Source: Paraburkholderia sp. Tr-20389
GTDB taxonomy: Bacteria > Pseudomonadota > Gammaproteobacteria > Burkholderiales > Burkholderiaceae
Direction of reading: 5' to 3'
DNA: 64,000 nucleotides
NCBI RefSeq assembly: GCF_017104565.1
Contig: NZ_JAAGPD010000007.1
Span: forward strand, 186,001-250,000
Shown here: positions 26,695 through 36,477 of the stretch, piece after piece
Numbering within the stretch: position 1 is the stretch's first letter
Layout: each line of letters starts with the position of its first letter
The notes under the pieces: generated by a model
What the model was told of the DNA's origin: nothing
Seen by the model: only the letters and a program-made list of their open reading frames with translations
The model's database searches: none
Program-made: the position numbers and the translations under genes

Positions 26695-27588
26695 GTGGAG
26701 ATCGGTTTTTGCGGACCGGGCCTGATGGGGGCGCCGATGATTCGCCATCTGCTGGGTGCAGGTCATGCAGTGCAGGTCTGGAATCGCACGCGCGCGAAAG
26801 CGGAAGCGCTCGTGCCGGATGGCGCCACGGTCGCGTCGATACCTGCCGAACTCGTCAGTCGGGCGGAAGCGATTTTCCTGTGTGTGCTGGATGCAGGAGC
26901 CGTGGAGGAAGTCGTGTTCGGGGCAAATGGAATCGTGCCAGCCGTGATGCAGCAGGGCGGCGACAGCCCCGTCCGCTGGATCGTCGATCACGGCAGTATC
27001 CCGCCGTCCGCGACGCGTGCTTTCGCCAGGCGCGCCGCCGAAGCGGGCATCGGCTGGATCGACGCGCCCGTCTCGGGCGGCGTGGCGGGCGCGATTGCGG
27101 GAACGCTCGCCGTGATGGCGGGCGGCGAGCCGGCCGATGTCGCCGCCGTGACGCCCGTGATAGAGGCCTATGCGGTCCGCGTCACGCATATGGGTGACGC
27201 GGGCGCTGGACAGACCACCAAGTTATGCAATCAGGCGATCGTGACGTCGACGGTGGCGGCCATTGCCGAGGCCGTCAGTCTTGCGCAGCGCAGCGGCATC
27301 GATGCCGCGCGGCTGACGCAGGCGCTCGCGGGCGGCTGGGCCGACTCGGTGCTGCTGCAGACCTTCGTGCCTCGCATGACGCAGGCCGGCCAGCCTCCCA
27401 TCGGTGCACTAAGTACGTTCCAGAAGGACGTTGACACGATTGCAGCGGCCGCATACGAAACAGGCACTCCAATGCCGGTTTCGGGCGCGGTGCAGCAATT
27501 GCTGCGTCTCGGAGCAGCGATGGGACTCGCGGACGCGGATCTGTCCGGTTTCATCGACGTGTTGCAGACGCCACGTAAAAACGGATAG
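26695..27588 (+). CDS. NAD(P)-dependent 3-hydroxyisobutyrate dehydrogenase family oxidoreductase
   Basis: A 297-residue beta-hydroxyacid dehydrogenase. The Rossmann motif is [12 protein letters not shown] at the N-terminus. The substrate-site motif [13 protein letters not shown] lies near residue 120, and the catalytic Lys sits in [11 protein letters not shown] near residue 175. Members include 3-hydroxyisobutyrate dehydrogenase and tartronate semialdehyde reductase. With glyoxylate produced by the allantoin genes nearby, the latter is attractive, but glyoxylate carboligase is absent here. I chose the GTG at 26695 because AAGGAG lies six bases before it; ATG 26680 is an alternative start. Confidence 0.82.
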   Translation: MEIGFCGPGLMGAPMIRHLLGAGHAVQVWNRTRAKAEALVPDGATVASIPAELVSRAEAIFLCVLDAGAVEEVVFGANGIVPAVMQQGGDSPVRWIVDHGSIPPSATRAFARRAAEAGIGWIDAPVSGGVAGAIAGTLAVMAGGEPADVAAVTPVIEAYAVRVTHMGDAGAGQTTKLCNQAIVTSTVAAIAEAVSLAQRSGIDAARLTQALAGGWADSVLLQTFVPRMTQAGQPPIGALSTFQKDVDTIAAAAYETGTPMPVSGAVQQLLRLGAAMGLADADLSGFIDVLQTPRKNG

Positions 27589-27685
27589 CGGGGCTATCGC
27601 AGCCGCCCGGAGCGCGGCGCGCGTGACGCGATAACCTGCTAAAATACTTGGTTTTTCGCCGATCTATCATTCAAAGGGACGCGCC

Positions 27686-29278
27686 GTGCTGTCTACTGCC
27701 AACATCACCATGCAATTCGGGCCGAAGCCCCTGTTCGAGAACATCTCGGTCAAATTCGGCGAAGGTAACCGCTACGGCCTGATCGGCGCGAACGGTTGCG
27801 GCAAGTCGACGTTCATGAAAATCCTGGGCAGCGATCTCGAGCAGAGTTCGGGTAACGTGATGCTCGAGCCGAACGTCCGTCTCGGCAAGCTGCGTCAGGA
27901 CCAGTTCGCGTATGAAGACGTGCGCGTGCTCGACGTCGTGATGATGGGCCACACGGAGATGTGGGCGGCGATGACCGAGCGCGACGCGATCTACGCGAAT
28001 CCGGAAGCGACCGACGACGACTACATGCACGCCGCCGAACTGGAAGCAAAGTTCGCCGAATACGACGGCTATACGGCAGAAGCGCGCGCGGGCGAACTGC
28101 TGCTCGGCATCGGCATCTCGATAGACCTGCACAATGGTCCGATGAGCAACGTCGCCCCCGGCTGGAAGCTGCGCGTGCTGCTCGCGCAGGCGCTGTTCTC
28201 GAAGCCCGACGTGCTGCTGCTCGACGAACCGACCAACAACCTGGACATCAACTCGATCCGTTGGCTCGAAGACGTGCTGAACGAGTACGACTCGACGATG
28301 ATCATCATTTCGCACGATCGTCACTTCCTGAACCAGGTCTGCACGCACATGGCGGACATGGACTACGGCACGCTGAAGGTCTATCCGGGCAACTACGACG
28401 ACTACATGCTCGCGAGCACGCAGGCGCGCGAGCGCCAGCAGGCTGCGAACGCGAAGGCGAAGGAACGTGTCGCCGATCTGCAGGACTTCGTGCGCCGCTT
28501 CTCGGCCAACAAGTCGAAAGCCCGGCAGGCGACCAGCCGTCTCAAGATGATCGACAAGATCAAGATCGAGGAATTCAAGCCGTCGTCGCGTCAGAATCCG
28601 TTCATTCGCTTCGAGTACGAGAAGAAGCTGCACAATATTGCAGTGGTCGCGGACAGCATCACGAAGAAGTACGACCGCACGATCTTCAACAACTTCAACC
28701 TGAGCGTGCAGCCGGGCGAGCGCATCGCAATCATCGGCGAAAACGGCGCGGGCAAGACCACGCTGCTGCGCTCGCTGCTCGGCAATCTGGCGCTCGAGCA
28801 CGGTACGATCAAATGGGCCGAGAACGCGAATGTCGGCTACATGCCGCAGGACACGTACGAAGAGTTCCCGAGCGACGTCACGCTGATGGACTGGATCGAC
28901 CAGTACCGCAAGGAAGGTGACGACGAACAGATGGTGCGTGGCACGCTCGGCCGCCTGCTCTTTAATGCAGACGACATCAGGAAGTCGGTGAAGGTGCTGT
29001 CGGGCGGCGAGAAGGGCCGCATGATCTGGGGCAAACTGATGCTCGGCCGCCACAACGTGCTGCTGATGGATGAGCCGACGAACCACATGGACATGGAATC
29101 GATCGAATCGCTGCAGATCGCACTCGAGAAGTACGACGGCACGCTGATCTTCGTTTCACACGACCGTGAGTTCGTGAGCGGCCTCGCTCACCGCATTATC
29201 GAAGTGAAGACGGATGGCACGTTGAATGACTTCGGCGGCAACTACGAAGACTTCCTGTCGAGCCAGGGCTTGCAGTAA
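27686..29278 (+). CDS. ybiT: ABC-F family ATPase, YbiT type
   Basis: A 530-residue soluble ABC-F translation factor with two ATPase domains. Domain 1: Walker [10 protein letters not shown] near residue 38, Walker [13 protein letters not shown]. Domain 2: Walker [10 protein letters not shown] near residue 353, signature LSGGEKGR, Walker [13 protein letters not shown]. The interdomain linker (residues ~245-310) is charged and helical, as expected for ribosome binding. Length and N-terminus ([20 protein letters not shown]) match E. coli YbiT closely. A candidate -10 TAAAAT lies at 27640-27645. Confidence 0.93.
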   Translation: MLSTANITMQFGPKPLFENISVKFGEGNRYGLIGANGCGKSTFMKILGSDLEQSSGNVMLEPNVRLGKLRQDQFAYEDVRVLDVVMMGHTEMWAAMTERDAIYANPEATDDDYMHAAELEAKFAEYDGYTAEARAGELLLGIGISIDLHNGPMSNVAPGWKLRVLLAQALFSKPDVLLLDEPTNNLDINSIRWLEDVLNEYDSTMIIISHDRHFLNQVCTHMADMDYGTLKVYPGNYDDYMLASTQARERQQAANAKAKERVADLQDFVRRFSANKSKARQATSRLKMIDKIKIEEFKPSSRQNPFIRFEYEKKLHNIAVVADSITKKYDRTIFNNFNLSVQPGERIAIIGENGAGKTTLLRSLLGNLALEHGTIKWAENANVGYMPQDTYEEFPSDVTLMDWIDQYRKEGDDEQMVRGTLGRLLFNADDIRKSVKVLSGGEKGRMIWGKLMLGRHNVLLMDEPTNHMDMESIESLQIALEKYDGTLIFVSHDREFVSGLAHRIIEVKTDGTLNDFGGNYEDFLSSQGLQ

Positions 29279-29302
29279 GCGCCACGGTCGCGAATTCTCT
29301 AT

Positions 29303-29333
29303 AAACCCGCTTCGCAAGAAGCGGGTTTTTTAT
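29303..29333 (+). terminator. Rho-independent terminator after ybiT
   Basis: A 10-bp stem (AAACCCGCTT / AAGCGGGTTT, arms 29303-29312 and 29319-29328) with loop CGCAAG is followed by TTTATT. It lies 24 bases after the ybiT stop. Confidence 0.9.
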
Positions 29334-29446
29334 TGGATGTCGCCGATTCGTTCGCCTTCTCATACGGACGTCTCTGGCATGTGTCCGATCCCGTCTGTGG
29401 TCCGTGAGTAAAATAAACGGACTATCCAGGAGACAGGACGCAAGAA

Positions 29447-30883
29447 ATGAAGACCTTCGAGCACTTCTACATCGACGGCAAATGGATCAAGCCTTGCGGC
29501 ACCGGTACGATCGACGTGATCGATTCGGGCACGGAAGAAGTGATGGGCCGCATCCCCGAGGGGATCGAGGCCGATGCTGAAGCCGCGATTGCCGCCGCGC
29601 GGGCTGCCTTCGACGGTTGGGCTGCGACGCCGCCAAAAGAGCGCGGCGCTTACCTGCAAAAGATTGCAGACAACCTCAAGGCACGTACGGATGAACTGGC
29701 AGGCTACATCTGCGGTGAAGTCGGTATGCCTATCAAGCTGGCGCGAGCCATCCAGGTCGGCGGTCCCGTGTACAACTGGAATACCTACGCAAAGCTCGCG
29801 GGTGAATTCCAGTTCGAGGAACGGGTCGGTAATTCGCTCGTCGTGCGCGAACCCGTTGGCGTGGTCGCCGCGATTACGCCCTGGAACTATCCACTGAATC
29901 AGATCACGCTGAAGGTTGCCGCCGCGCTTGCGGCTGGCTGCACTATCGTGCTGAAGCCGTCGGAAGTGGCGCCGCTCAATGCGTTCGTACTCGCGGAAGC
30001 GATTCATGAAGCGGGCTTGCCCGCTGGCGTGTTCAATCTCGTCAGCGGTTATGGCCCGGTGGTCGGTGAAGTGCTCGCCAGTCATCCGTCCGTCGACATG
30101 GTGTCGTTCACAGGTTCGACACGCGCCGGGAAACGCGTATCGGAACTCGCGGCCGGGACGGTGAAGCGGATTGCATTGGAACTGGGCGGCAAGTCGGCAT
30201 CGGTGATTCTCGACGACGCCGACTTCGCGGCTGCAATCAAGGGTACCGTTAGCGCGTGCTTCCTGAACTCGGGTCAAACGTGTTCGGCGCACACACGCAT
30301 GATCGTGCCGGAATCGCGCTACGACGAAGCACGCGAACTGGCGAAGAAAGCGGCTGAGGCATTCGTCGCGGGCGATCCACGCGTCGAGACGACGCGTCTC
30401 GGTCCGCTTGCTTCGGCTGCGCAGCAGTCTCGCGTGCAGCAATATATTTCACGTGGCATCGAGGAAGGCGCCGAACTCGTTACGGGCGGCACCGGCATGC
30501 CGGATGGCATCTCGAAGGGCTTCTTCGTGAAGCCGACTGTGTTTGGCCGCGTGCATCCGAAGGCGACGATCGCGCAGGAGGAAATCTTCGGGCCGGTGTT
30601 GACCATCCTCACGTACAAGGACGAAGAGGAAGCCGTGCGGATCGCCAATGACTCGGTGTACGGACTCGGGGGAGCCGTGTGGGCCGGTAGCGACGAGCGC
30701 GCGATGAGCGTCGCGCGGCGGATGCGCACGGGGCAGGTCGACATCAACGGCGGTGCATGGAACATGGTCGCGCCATTCGGCGGCTTCAAGCAGTCGGGAC
30801 ATGGCCGCGAGAACGGCACCTACGGGCTCGAAGAGTATCTCGAGTACAAGTCGATGCAGTTGAAGATTAGCAAGCCTGCATAA
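29447..30883 (+). CDS. NAD-dependent aldehyde dehydrogenase family protein
   Basis: A 478-residue aldehyde dehydrogenase. The catalytic Cys is in [11 protein letters not shown] (about residue 283) and the general-base Glu is in [12 protein letters not shown] (about 249). NAD-binding residues FTGSTRAGK and the C-terminal [15 protein letters not shown] motif are intact. The substrate is not evident. It sits alone between terminators, upstream of a nitronate monooxygenase gene. ATG 29447 is preceded by AGGAGACAGGACGC. Confidence 0.9.
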   Translation: MKTFEHFYIDGKWIKPCGTGTIDVIDSGTEEVMGRIPEGIEADAEAAIAAARAAFDGWAATPPKERGAYLQKIADNLKARTDELAGYICGEVGMPIKLARAIQVGGPVYNWNTYAKLAGEFQFEERVGNSLVVREPVGVVAAITPWNYPLNQITLKVAAALAAGCTIVLKPSEVAPLNAFVLAEAIHEAGLPAGVFNLVSGYGPVVGEVLASHPSVDMVSFTGSTRAGKRVSELAAGTVKRIALELGGKSASVILDDADFAAAIKGTVSACFLNSGQTCSAHTRMIVPESRYDEARELAKKAAEAFVAGDPRVETTRLGPLASAAQQSRVQQYISRGIEEGAELVTGGTGMPDGISKGFFVKPTVFGRVHPKATIAQEEIFGPVLTILTYKDEEEAVRIANDSVYGLGGAVWAGSDERAMSVARRMRTGQVDINGGAWNMVAPFGGFKQSGHGRENGTYGLEEYLEYKSMQLKISKPA

Positions 30884-30952
30884 ATTTGCATGTGCGCTTC
30901 GCGAGTCGGTTCACGTTGACAAGGCGCGCACGACGGATGACGAAGCGCAATG

Positions 30953-30988
30953 AAAGCGCGTGTCGGTAAACGGCACGCGCTTTTTGTT
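30953..30988 (+). terminator. Rho-independent terminator after the aldehyde dehydrogenase gene
   Basis: AAAGCGCGTG (30953-30962) pairs with CACGCGCTTT (30974-30983), and TTGTTTG follows. It sits 70 bases after the stop. Confidence 0.85.
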
Positions 30989-31069
30989 TGATTTCACGCA
31001 AGGTACTGCACCCGCCAGTTGCGACCATCGAGGCTTTTCGTCGACACCCGTCGACGACGGAGGCCTCTT

Positions 31070-32260
31070 ATGTTTCCTTCTCATCCTTTCGCTCCGCTTG
31101 TGATTCGCGGGCGTTCGCTGTTGCCCATCGTGCAAGGCGGTATGGGCGTCGGTGTGTCCGCGCACCGGCTTGCGGGCAGCGTGGCGCGCGAAGGCGCGCT
31201 CGGCACGATCGCCAGCATCGATCTGCGCCACCATCACGACGACCTGCTCGAACGCTGCCGCGCAACGCCCGATCGCGCGACGCTCGAAGACGCAAACCGC
31301 ACCGCGCTCGTGCGTGAAATCCGGGCCGCGCGAAACCTCAGTGAAGGGCGCGGCATGATCGCCGTCAATGTGATGAAGGCCGTCAACGCGCACGCGGACT
31401 ACGTGCGTATCGCCTGCGAAGAAGGTGCGGACGCGATCGTGATGGGCGCAGGTCTGCCGCTCGATTTGCCCGATCTCACGCAAGGACACGATATCGCGCT
31501 GGTTCCGATTCTTTCGGACAGTCGTGGCGTCGGCGTGGTGCTGAAAAAGTGGATGAAGAAAGGCCGCTTGCCCGACGCCATCGTGATCGAACATCCGGCG
31601 CACGCGGGCGGTCATCTCGGCGTGACGAACCTCGACGATATGCATGACACGCGTTTCGAGTTCACACGTGTCCTGCAGGAGGTCGACGAACTCTTCACTT
31701 CACTGCAGATCAGCAGAACTCAAGTGCCTGTGATCGTTGCAGGCGGCATCAACAGTCACGAGGCGGTGCGGACATGCCTCGAAGCCGGCGCGAACGGCGT
31801 GCAGATCGGCACACCGTTCGCGGTTACGGAAGAAGGCGATGCGCATCCTCGCTTCAAGCGCGTGCTGGCCGACGCGACGCCGGACGACATCGTGGAATTC
31901 GTCAGCGTGACGGGCTTGCCGGCGCGTGCTGTGAAGACGCCGTGGCTCGAACGCTATCTGCGTAACGAAACGCGTATTCGCACGAAGATCGGTGCACTCA
32001 AGCGGGCCTGTCCCACTGCACTGGAATGCCTGAGTGCATGCGGCTTGCGCGACGGCATCGAAAAGTTCGGGCATTTCTGCATCGACACGCGGCTTGCAGC
32101 TGCACTGCGCGGCGATGTGAACAATGGCCTCTTTTTCCGTGGGCGTGAGGCCTTGCCGTTCGGCAATGCGATCCGCAGCGTGCGCGATCTGCTCGAACTG
32201 CTGCTGACGGGTGTGGCGCGACCAGCGGTCGCAGGGCGACTTGCGTTTTCCCTGGGTTGA
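31070..32260 (+). CDS. Nitronate monooxygenase (2-nitropropane dioxygenase family)
   Basis: A 396-residue FMN-dependent TIM-barrel protein. Family motifs: LLPIVQGGMGVGVSAHRLAG at the N-terminus, IEHPAHAGGHLGV near residue 185 (catalytic His region), and VPVIVAGGINSHEAVRTCLEAGANGVQIGTPF near residue 235. It probably detoxifies alkyl nitronates such as propionate-3-nitronate. I chose the ATG at 31070, with GGAGG upstream. The C-terminal ~100 residues contain several cysteines (KRACPTALECLSACGL), an extension seen in long members of the family. Confidence 0.85.
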   Translation: MFPSHPFAPLVIRGRSLLPIVQGGMGVGVSAHRLAGSVAREGALGTIASIDLRHHHDDLLERCRATPDRATLEDANRTALVREIRAARNLSEGRGMIAVNVMKAVNAHADYVRIACEEGADAIVMGAGLPLDLPDLTQGHDIALVPILSDSRGVGVVLKKWMKKGRLPDAIVIEHPAHAGGHLGVTNLDDMHDTRFEFTRVLQEVDELFTSLQISRTQVPVIVAGGINSHEAVRTCLEAGANGVQIGTPFAVTEEGDAHPRFKRVLADATPDDIVEFVSVTGLPARAVKTPWLERYLRNETRIRTKIGALKRACPTALECLSACGLRDGIEKFGHFCIDTRLAAALRGDVNNGLFFRGREALPFGNAIRSVRDLLELLLTGVARPAVAGRLAFSLG

Positions 32261-32352
32261 CGGGAGTCAAGGAGATCAGGTCGGGGAGCTTCGACAATGC
32301 TCTCGCGCGATGCTTTGCAGCTCGCGCAATCACACAAAAATCAGGGTAGCTT

Positions 32353-32997
32353 ATGAACACCACACTCCGATCAATCGCGGCTGCACTGTGCACGGCAGGC
32401 TTGGCGCTGATCTCCGCGCACGCATTCGCCGCAGACAGCGACCCGACGTCGGGCATCCATGCCGGCGACGTGCTCGTTCGCCTGCGAGCCATCTCCATCG
32501 TGCCGCAGGTACGCACCACGGACACGTTGTCCGCGCTGAACGTCGGCGTCAACAACGCGACTGTGCCTGAACTCGACTTCACCTACATGATCCGCGATAG
32601 CATCGGCGTCGAGCTGATTCTCGGCACATCTCGGCATCAGGTGACGTCGAGCCTCGGCGGGCTCGGCGGCGTCAACGTGCTGCCGCCTACACTGCTGCTG
32701 CAATATCACTTCAATCATCAAGGACAGGTACGACCGTACGTCGGCGCGGGCGTGAACTATACGTACTTCTATAACGACGGACTGCATGCGGGCGACCAGC
32801 AGATTTCGGTCAAGCGCAGCAGCTTCGGTCCGGCATTGCAGATGGGCGTCGACGTGCAAGTGACGAAATCGGTGTTCGCCAACGTCGATGTGAAGAAGGT
32901 CTGGATGAAAACGGATGCATCGCTCAATGGTACGTCGCTCGGCACGCTGCATATCGATCCGTTGATCGTGGGCGTGGGTGTCGGGATGAAGTTCTGA
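32353..32997 (+). CDS. ompW: OmpW-family outer membrane protein
   Basis: A 214-residue outer membrane beta-barrel with a Sec signal peptide cleaved near residue 27 (SAHAFAADS). Typical OmpW features are GDVLVRLRAISIVPQ after the signal, PPTLLLQYHFNHQGQVRPYVGAGVNYTYFYND in the barrel, and the terminal aromatic residue GVGMKF recognised by BamA. OmpW forms a small hydrophobic channel. Gene order gives no specific role. A terminator follows directly. Confidence 0.93.
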   Translation: MNTTLRSIAAALCTAGLALISAHAFAADSDPTSGIHAGDVLVRLRAISIVPQVRTTDTLSALNVGVNNATVPELDFTYMIRDSIGVELILGTSRHQVTSSLGGLGGVNVLPPTLLLQYHFNHQGQVRPYVGAGVNYTYFYNDGLHAGDQQISVKRSSFGPALQMGVDVQVTKSVFANVDVKKVWMKTDASLNGTSLGTLHIDPLIVGVGVGMKF

Positions 32998-33025
32998 GTA
33001 TCGTTTGCCTGAACGGATGTGAAAT

Positions 33026-33064
33026 AAAAAACGCCGGCCTTGTCATGAGCCGGCGTTTTTTTCG
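33026..33064. terminator. Bidirectional terminator between ompW and the DUF1289 gene
   Basis: A 13-bp perfect stem (AAAAAACGCCGGC with GCCGGCGTTTTTT, arms 33026-33038 and 33049-33061) and a T-run downstream. The A-run on the 5' side gives a T-run for the opposite strand as well. Confidence 0.9.
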
Positions 33065-33122
33065 TTGCACATCCTGTTGATCAGGTCAGTGCACGCAAGG
33101 AGCCTCGTCCGGATGCGTGGCA

Positions 33123-33326
33123 TCACAGCTTGTCGTACTTGAATCGCATCGCGGTACCTTCGCTTTCGATGCGCGTCCAGACAGCGCGTTTTTCCTCGTC
33201 AGTAAGAAACACCCAGTTCGACACTTCCGCCGCCGTACGGCCACAGCCTTTGCAGACGTCGTCAAAGAGCGTCGAGCAGACGCCGATGCAGGGGCTGTCG
33301 GGGAGGTCGTGCAGATTCGATGACAT
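33123..33326 (-). CDS. DUF1289 domain protein (small Cys-rich)
   Basis: A 67-residue protein with the DUF1289 pattern: SPCIGVCSTLFDDVCKGCGRTAAEV, four cysteines that probably bind an iron-sulfur cluster or zinc, followed by the WVFLTDEEKRAVW helix. Function is unknown, though it is often found as a short stand-alone gene. The ATG at 33326 gives the family start; the open frame to 33407 is unsupported. Confidence 0.88.
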   Translation of the reverse strand: MSSNLHDLPDSPCIGVCSTLFDDVCKGCGRTAAEVSNWVFLTDEEKRAVWTRIESEGTAMRFKYDKL

Positions 33327-33444
33327 CGGAATACCTTGAGCGGGAGATGCGTGCGGTCCGCTATGGTAAACCAAAAGCGAAATCGGCTTCCGGCGCCCAA
33401 TTTTCATTCAAGCGACATGCATTGCCGTTCATCGCGCGATGCGG

Positions 33445-34746
33445 TCAACCCGTCGCCGTTTCCCAGATCAACGCGCCATTCAATGCGACGATGCCCGCCG
33501 CACACGCCCACGCGAGCATGAGCGGCACGCCACGCACACGCCAGTTACGCATCAGTCGCGCATCCGATGCAAAGCGGATCAACGGAACGACGGCGAGCGG
33601 CAACTGAAGGCTCAGTACGACCTGACTTGCGACCAGCAGTTGTGCCGAGCCGTTCGATCCGAACAGGCCGACTGCCACGAGCGCCGGCCCGATCGCGAGC
33701 GAGCGCGTGAGCAGCGCACGTTGCCAGCGCGGCAGCCGGATCTGCAGGAACCCTTCCATCACCGCCTGGCCCGCGAGCGTGCCCGTGACGGTCGCGCTCA
33801 GTCCGCAGGCAAGCAGCGCGGCCGCAAACAGGATGGCTGCCCAGTGTGAGCCGACGATGGGGGCGATCAGCCGGTGCGCGTCGGCGAGGTCCGTGACGTT
33901 GCGGTGGCCGCTCGCATGAAACACGGCCGCCGACACGATCAGCAAGGCCGCATTGATGACGAAAGCCAATGAAAGCGCGCTGAAGGTCCCGAAGTTGACG
34001 CCGCGCAGCGCATCGCCGATATCGGTGTCGCTGGCCGAGCGCGCGTGGGTCTTGACGAGCGCGGAATGCAGGTAGAGGTTATGCGGCATCACGGTCGCCC
34101 CCAGAATGCCTGCCGCCAGCCAGACCATGCCGGCGTTGCGCAGCAGCTGGGCGCTGGGCGCCGCGCCCGCCAGCGCCGCGCGCCAGTCCGGCCGCGCCAG
34201 CGCGAGTTCGATCACGAAGCACAAGCCGACGAACAGGATGAGCGCGATAACGGCCGTCTCCAGCGTGCGGCGGCCATGCCGTTGCAACGCGAGCATCGCG
34301 AAGGTGCCGACGGCCGACATCAGAACGCCCGCGGTCAGCGACACGCCGAACAGCAGTTGCAGTGCGACGGCGCTGCCGACGACCTCGGCGACATCGCAGG
34401 CGATGATCGCGATCTCGCTCGTTACCCACAGAAACAGTGTCATGCGCCGGCTCGTGTGTTCACGGCAGTGTTGCGCGAGGTCGAGACCCGTCACGACGCC
34501 CAGGCGCGACGACACCCACTGCAGCAGCATCGCCATCAGGCTCGATGCGACCACGACGCTCAGCAGCGTGTAGCCGTAACTTGCACCGCCTGCGAGCGCC
34601 GTGGCCCAGTTGCCGGGATCCATGTAGCCCACCGCGACGAGCGCGCCCGCGCCGACGAACGACAGCCGGTTCTGGGGGCGTGGCGACCCCGCACCGCGGC
34701 GGCGCCGGCGGCGGAAGGCATTCAATGTGAACGGGTTCGTGTTCAT
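33445..34746 (-). CDS. mntH: NRAMP-family Mn2+/Fe2+:H+ symporter
   Basis: A 433-residue polytopic inner-membrane transporter. The metal-binding motifs of NRAMP proteins are both present: DPGNW in helix 1 (about residue 44) and MPHNLYLHS in helix 6 (about 222). About eleven hydrophobic segments are visible. It imports manganese and possibly iron. The start at 34746 follows the usual family N-terminus; the open frame extends 18 codons further. No clear MntR or Fur site could be fixed in the upstream DNA. Confidence 0.9.
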   Translation of the reverse strand: MNTNPFTLNAFRRRRRRGAGSPRPQNRLSFVGAGALVAVGYMDPGNWATALAGGASYGYTLLSVVVASSLMAMLLQWVSSRLGVVTGLDLAQHCREHTSRRMTLFLWVTSEIAIIACDVAEVVGSAVALQLLFGVSLTAGVLMSAVGTFAMLALQRHGRRTLETAVIALILFVGLCFVIELALARPDWRAALAGAAPSAQLLRNAGMVWLAAGILGATVMPHNLYLHSALVKTHARSASDTDIGDALRGVNFGTFSALSLAFVINAALLIVSAAVFHASGHRNVTDLADAHRLIAPIVGSHWAAILFAAALLACGLSATVTGTLAGQAVMEGFLQIRLPRWQRALLTRSLAIGPALVAVGLFGSNGSAQLLVASQVVLSLQLPLAVVPLIRFASDARLMRNWRVRGVPLMLAWACAAGIVALNGALIWETATG

Positions 34747-35272
34747 CGCTCTTCGACGGCGAAAGACACCGTCCGCGTGGGCAAGCCATATGCCATGCAA
34801 TCGGTTACATCTCGATGCGCCACCATCTGGGCTTATTTGACAGTCTATAGTGATGATGGACCGCGCGTTTCCGGCGCGATGCAGTCCGGTTCAGCGGACC
34901 TGCATTGCACGGATGTCCCGTTGCAGGAAGCGAGGTTTTTTTCGGGTGGACAGGACGCGATAACCCGATAAAATTGCGGCCAAATTTTGCAGCGGCGTGA
35001 CAGCCTTCCCGGAAGAGTGCAGGTCGGCGGGAACGCGGCGGCGGACGATGCCTGACCGGATGCCAGCACCACCGACAGGAACCGGATTGCAGCCGAACCA
35101 GGCTCACGGAAAGCCGCGCGCTGTACCCTTTGCGCGACATCTGGCGGTTTTTTTTGAATCGTGCAGTGATTGATGGTAGTTTTCGGGTTTTTCAAGGGTA
35201 GCCGCCGCGGGTTCGCAGCGGCTTGAAGCGGGGTTAGCGACCGGTTTCGCGCCGGTCAGAACGGAGAACGGA
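34747..35272. other. Divergent region between mntH and potF with a long potF leader
   Basis: No credible gene in 526 bases. A promoter facing potF lies at 34947-34974, so the transcript would carry roughly 290 bases of leader. The leader has an imperfect GC hairpin followed by eight T residues (35113-35155). Nearer the start codon are two short hairpins: GCCGC/GCGGC around 35201-35223, and GACCGG/CCGGTC around 35239-35257. Confidence 0.45.
34947..34974 (+). promoter_or_regulatory. Candidate sigma-70 promoter of the potFGHI operon
   Basis: TGGACA (34947-34952) and TAAAAT (34969-34974) are spaced by 16 bp. Each matches the consensus at five of six positions. The next gene on this strand is potF at 35273. 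Confidence 0.55.
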
Positions 35273-36373
35273 ATGAAGAAACGGGTGGTGGGCCAACTGG
35301 CTGCGCTGGTACTGTGCGCGACGCCTTTCATGACGGCGGCGGCAAAAGATACACAACTGAATGTGTACAACTGGTCGGACTACATCGCCAAGGACACGAT
35401 TCCGAACTTCACCAAGCAGACGGGCGTCCAGGTCAAGTACGACAACTACGACAGCGACGACACGCTGCAGGCCAAGCTGCTGACGGGTAACTCCGGCTAC
35501 GACATCGTCGTGCCGACCAGCAACTACGCGGGCAAGCAGATCGCAGCGGGCATCTTCGCGCCGCTCGACAAGTCGAAGATCCCGAACCTCAAGTACCTCG
35601 ATCCCGCGCTGATGGCGCTCGTCGCGGGCGCCGATCCGGGCAACAAGTTCACGGTGCCCTGGGCATACGGCACGACGGGCCTCGGCTACAACGTGACGAA
35701 GGCACAGCAGATCCTCGGCAAGGGCGTTGCGCTCGACAGCTGGGACATCCTGTTCAAGCCGGAAAACATCTCGAAGCTCAAGGCATGCGGCGTCTCCGTG
35801 CTCGACGCGCCGGACCAGATGTTCGCGGCCGCGCTGCATTACATCGGTAAGGATCCGATGAGCACGAATCCCGCCGACTATCGCGAAGCCCTCGCGATGA
35901 TGAAGAAGATCCGTCCGTACATCACGCAGTTCAACTCGTCGGGCTACATCAACGACATGGTCGGCGGCGACGTCTGCTTCGCGTACGGCTGGTCGGGCGA
36001 CGTCGTGATCGCGAAGCATCGCGCAGCGGAAGCGAAGAAGCCGTACAAGATCGACTATTACATTCCGAAGGGCGGCGCGCCCGTGTGGTTCGACGTGATG
36101 GCGATTCCGAAGGACGCGAAGAACAAGGAAGCGGCCGCGGAGTGGATCAACTACATCGAGACGCCGCAGGTTCACGCAGCCATCACCAACGCCGTGTACT
36201 ACCCGAGCGCGAATGCGGAAGCGCGCAAGTACGTGGACAAGGATGTCGCGAACGATCCCGCCGTCTATCCGCCGGCGGACGTCGTCAAGACGCTGTTCCT
36301 GCTCAAGCCGCTGCCGCCTGAAATCCAGCGTCTGCAGACGCGGCTGTGGACCGAGTTCAAGTCCGGCCGCTAA
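35273..36373 (+). CDS. potF: Polyamine ABC transporter substrate-binding protein
   Basis: A 366-residue periplasmic binding protein of the PotD/PotF type, with a signal peptide cleaved near residue 23. The N-terminus of the mature part, LNVYNWSDYIAKDTIPNFTKQTG, is diagnostic, as are SGYDIVVPTSNY and PWAYGTTGLGYN, which frame the ligand pocket. Putrescine is the usual ligand of PotF. It is first in potFGHI and has a strong GGAGAACGG-type ribosome site. Confidence 0.92.
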   Translation: MKKRVVGQLAALVLCATPFMTAAAKDTQLNVYNWSDYIAKDTIPNFTKQTGVQVKYDNYDSDDTLQAKLLTGNSGYDIVVPTSNYAGKQIAAGIFAPLDKSKIPNLKYLDPALMALVAGADPGNKFTVPWAYGTTGLGYNVTKAQQILGKGVALDSWDILFKPENISKLKACGVSVLDAPDQMFAAALHYIGKDPMSTNPADYREALAMMKKIRPYITQFNSSGYINDMVGGDVCFAYGWSGDVVIAKHRAAEAKKPYKIDYYIPKGGAPVWFDVMAIPKDAKNKEAAAEWINYIETPQVHAAITNAVYYPSANAEARKYVDKDVANDPAVYPPADVVKTLFLLKPLPPEIQRLQTRLWTEFKSGR

Positions 36374-36414
36374 GCCTGTCTGAAGCAGGCGGTCGTGCAG
36401 GAAAGCATCATCAT

Positions 36415-36448
36415 GAAGCCCTCGGTATCCAGCCGGGGGCTTTGTTCG
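36415..36448 (+). terminator. Attenuating hairpin between potF and potG
   Basis: AGCCCTCGG pairs with CCGGGGGCT (one wobble pair) around a short loop, followed by TTGTTCG. The T-run is weak, so it probably lowers rather than stops transcription. That would give more binding protein than membrane components. Confidence 0.5.
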
Positions 36449-36477
36449 TCTAAATGCAGGGAGAGAAGCAGCAGATC

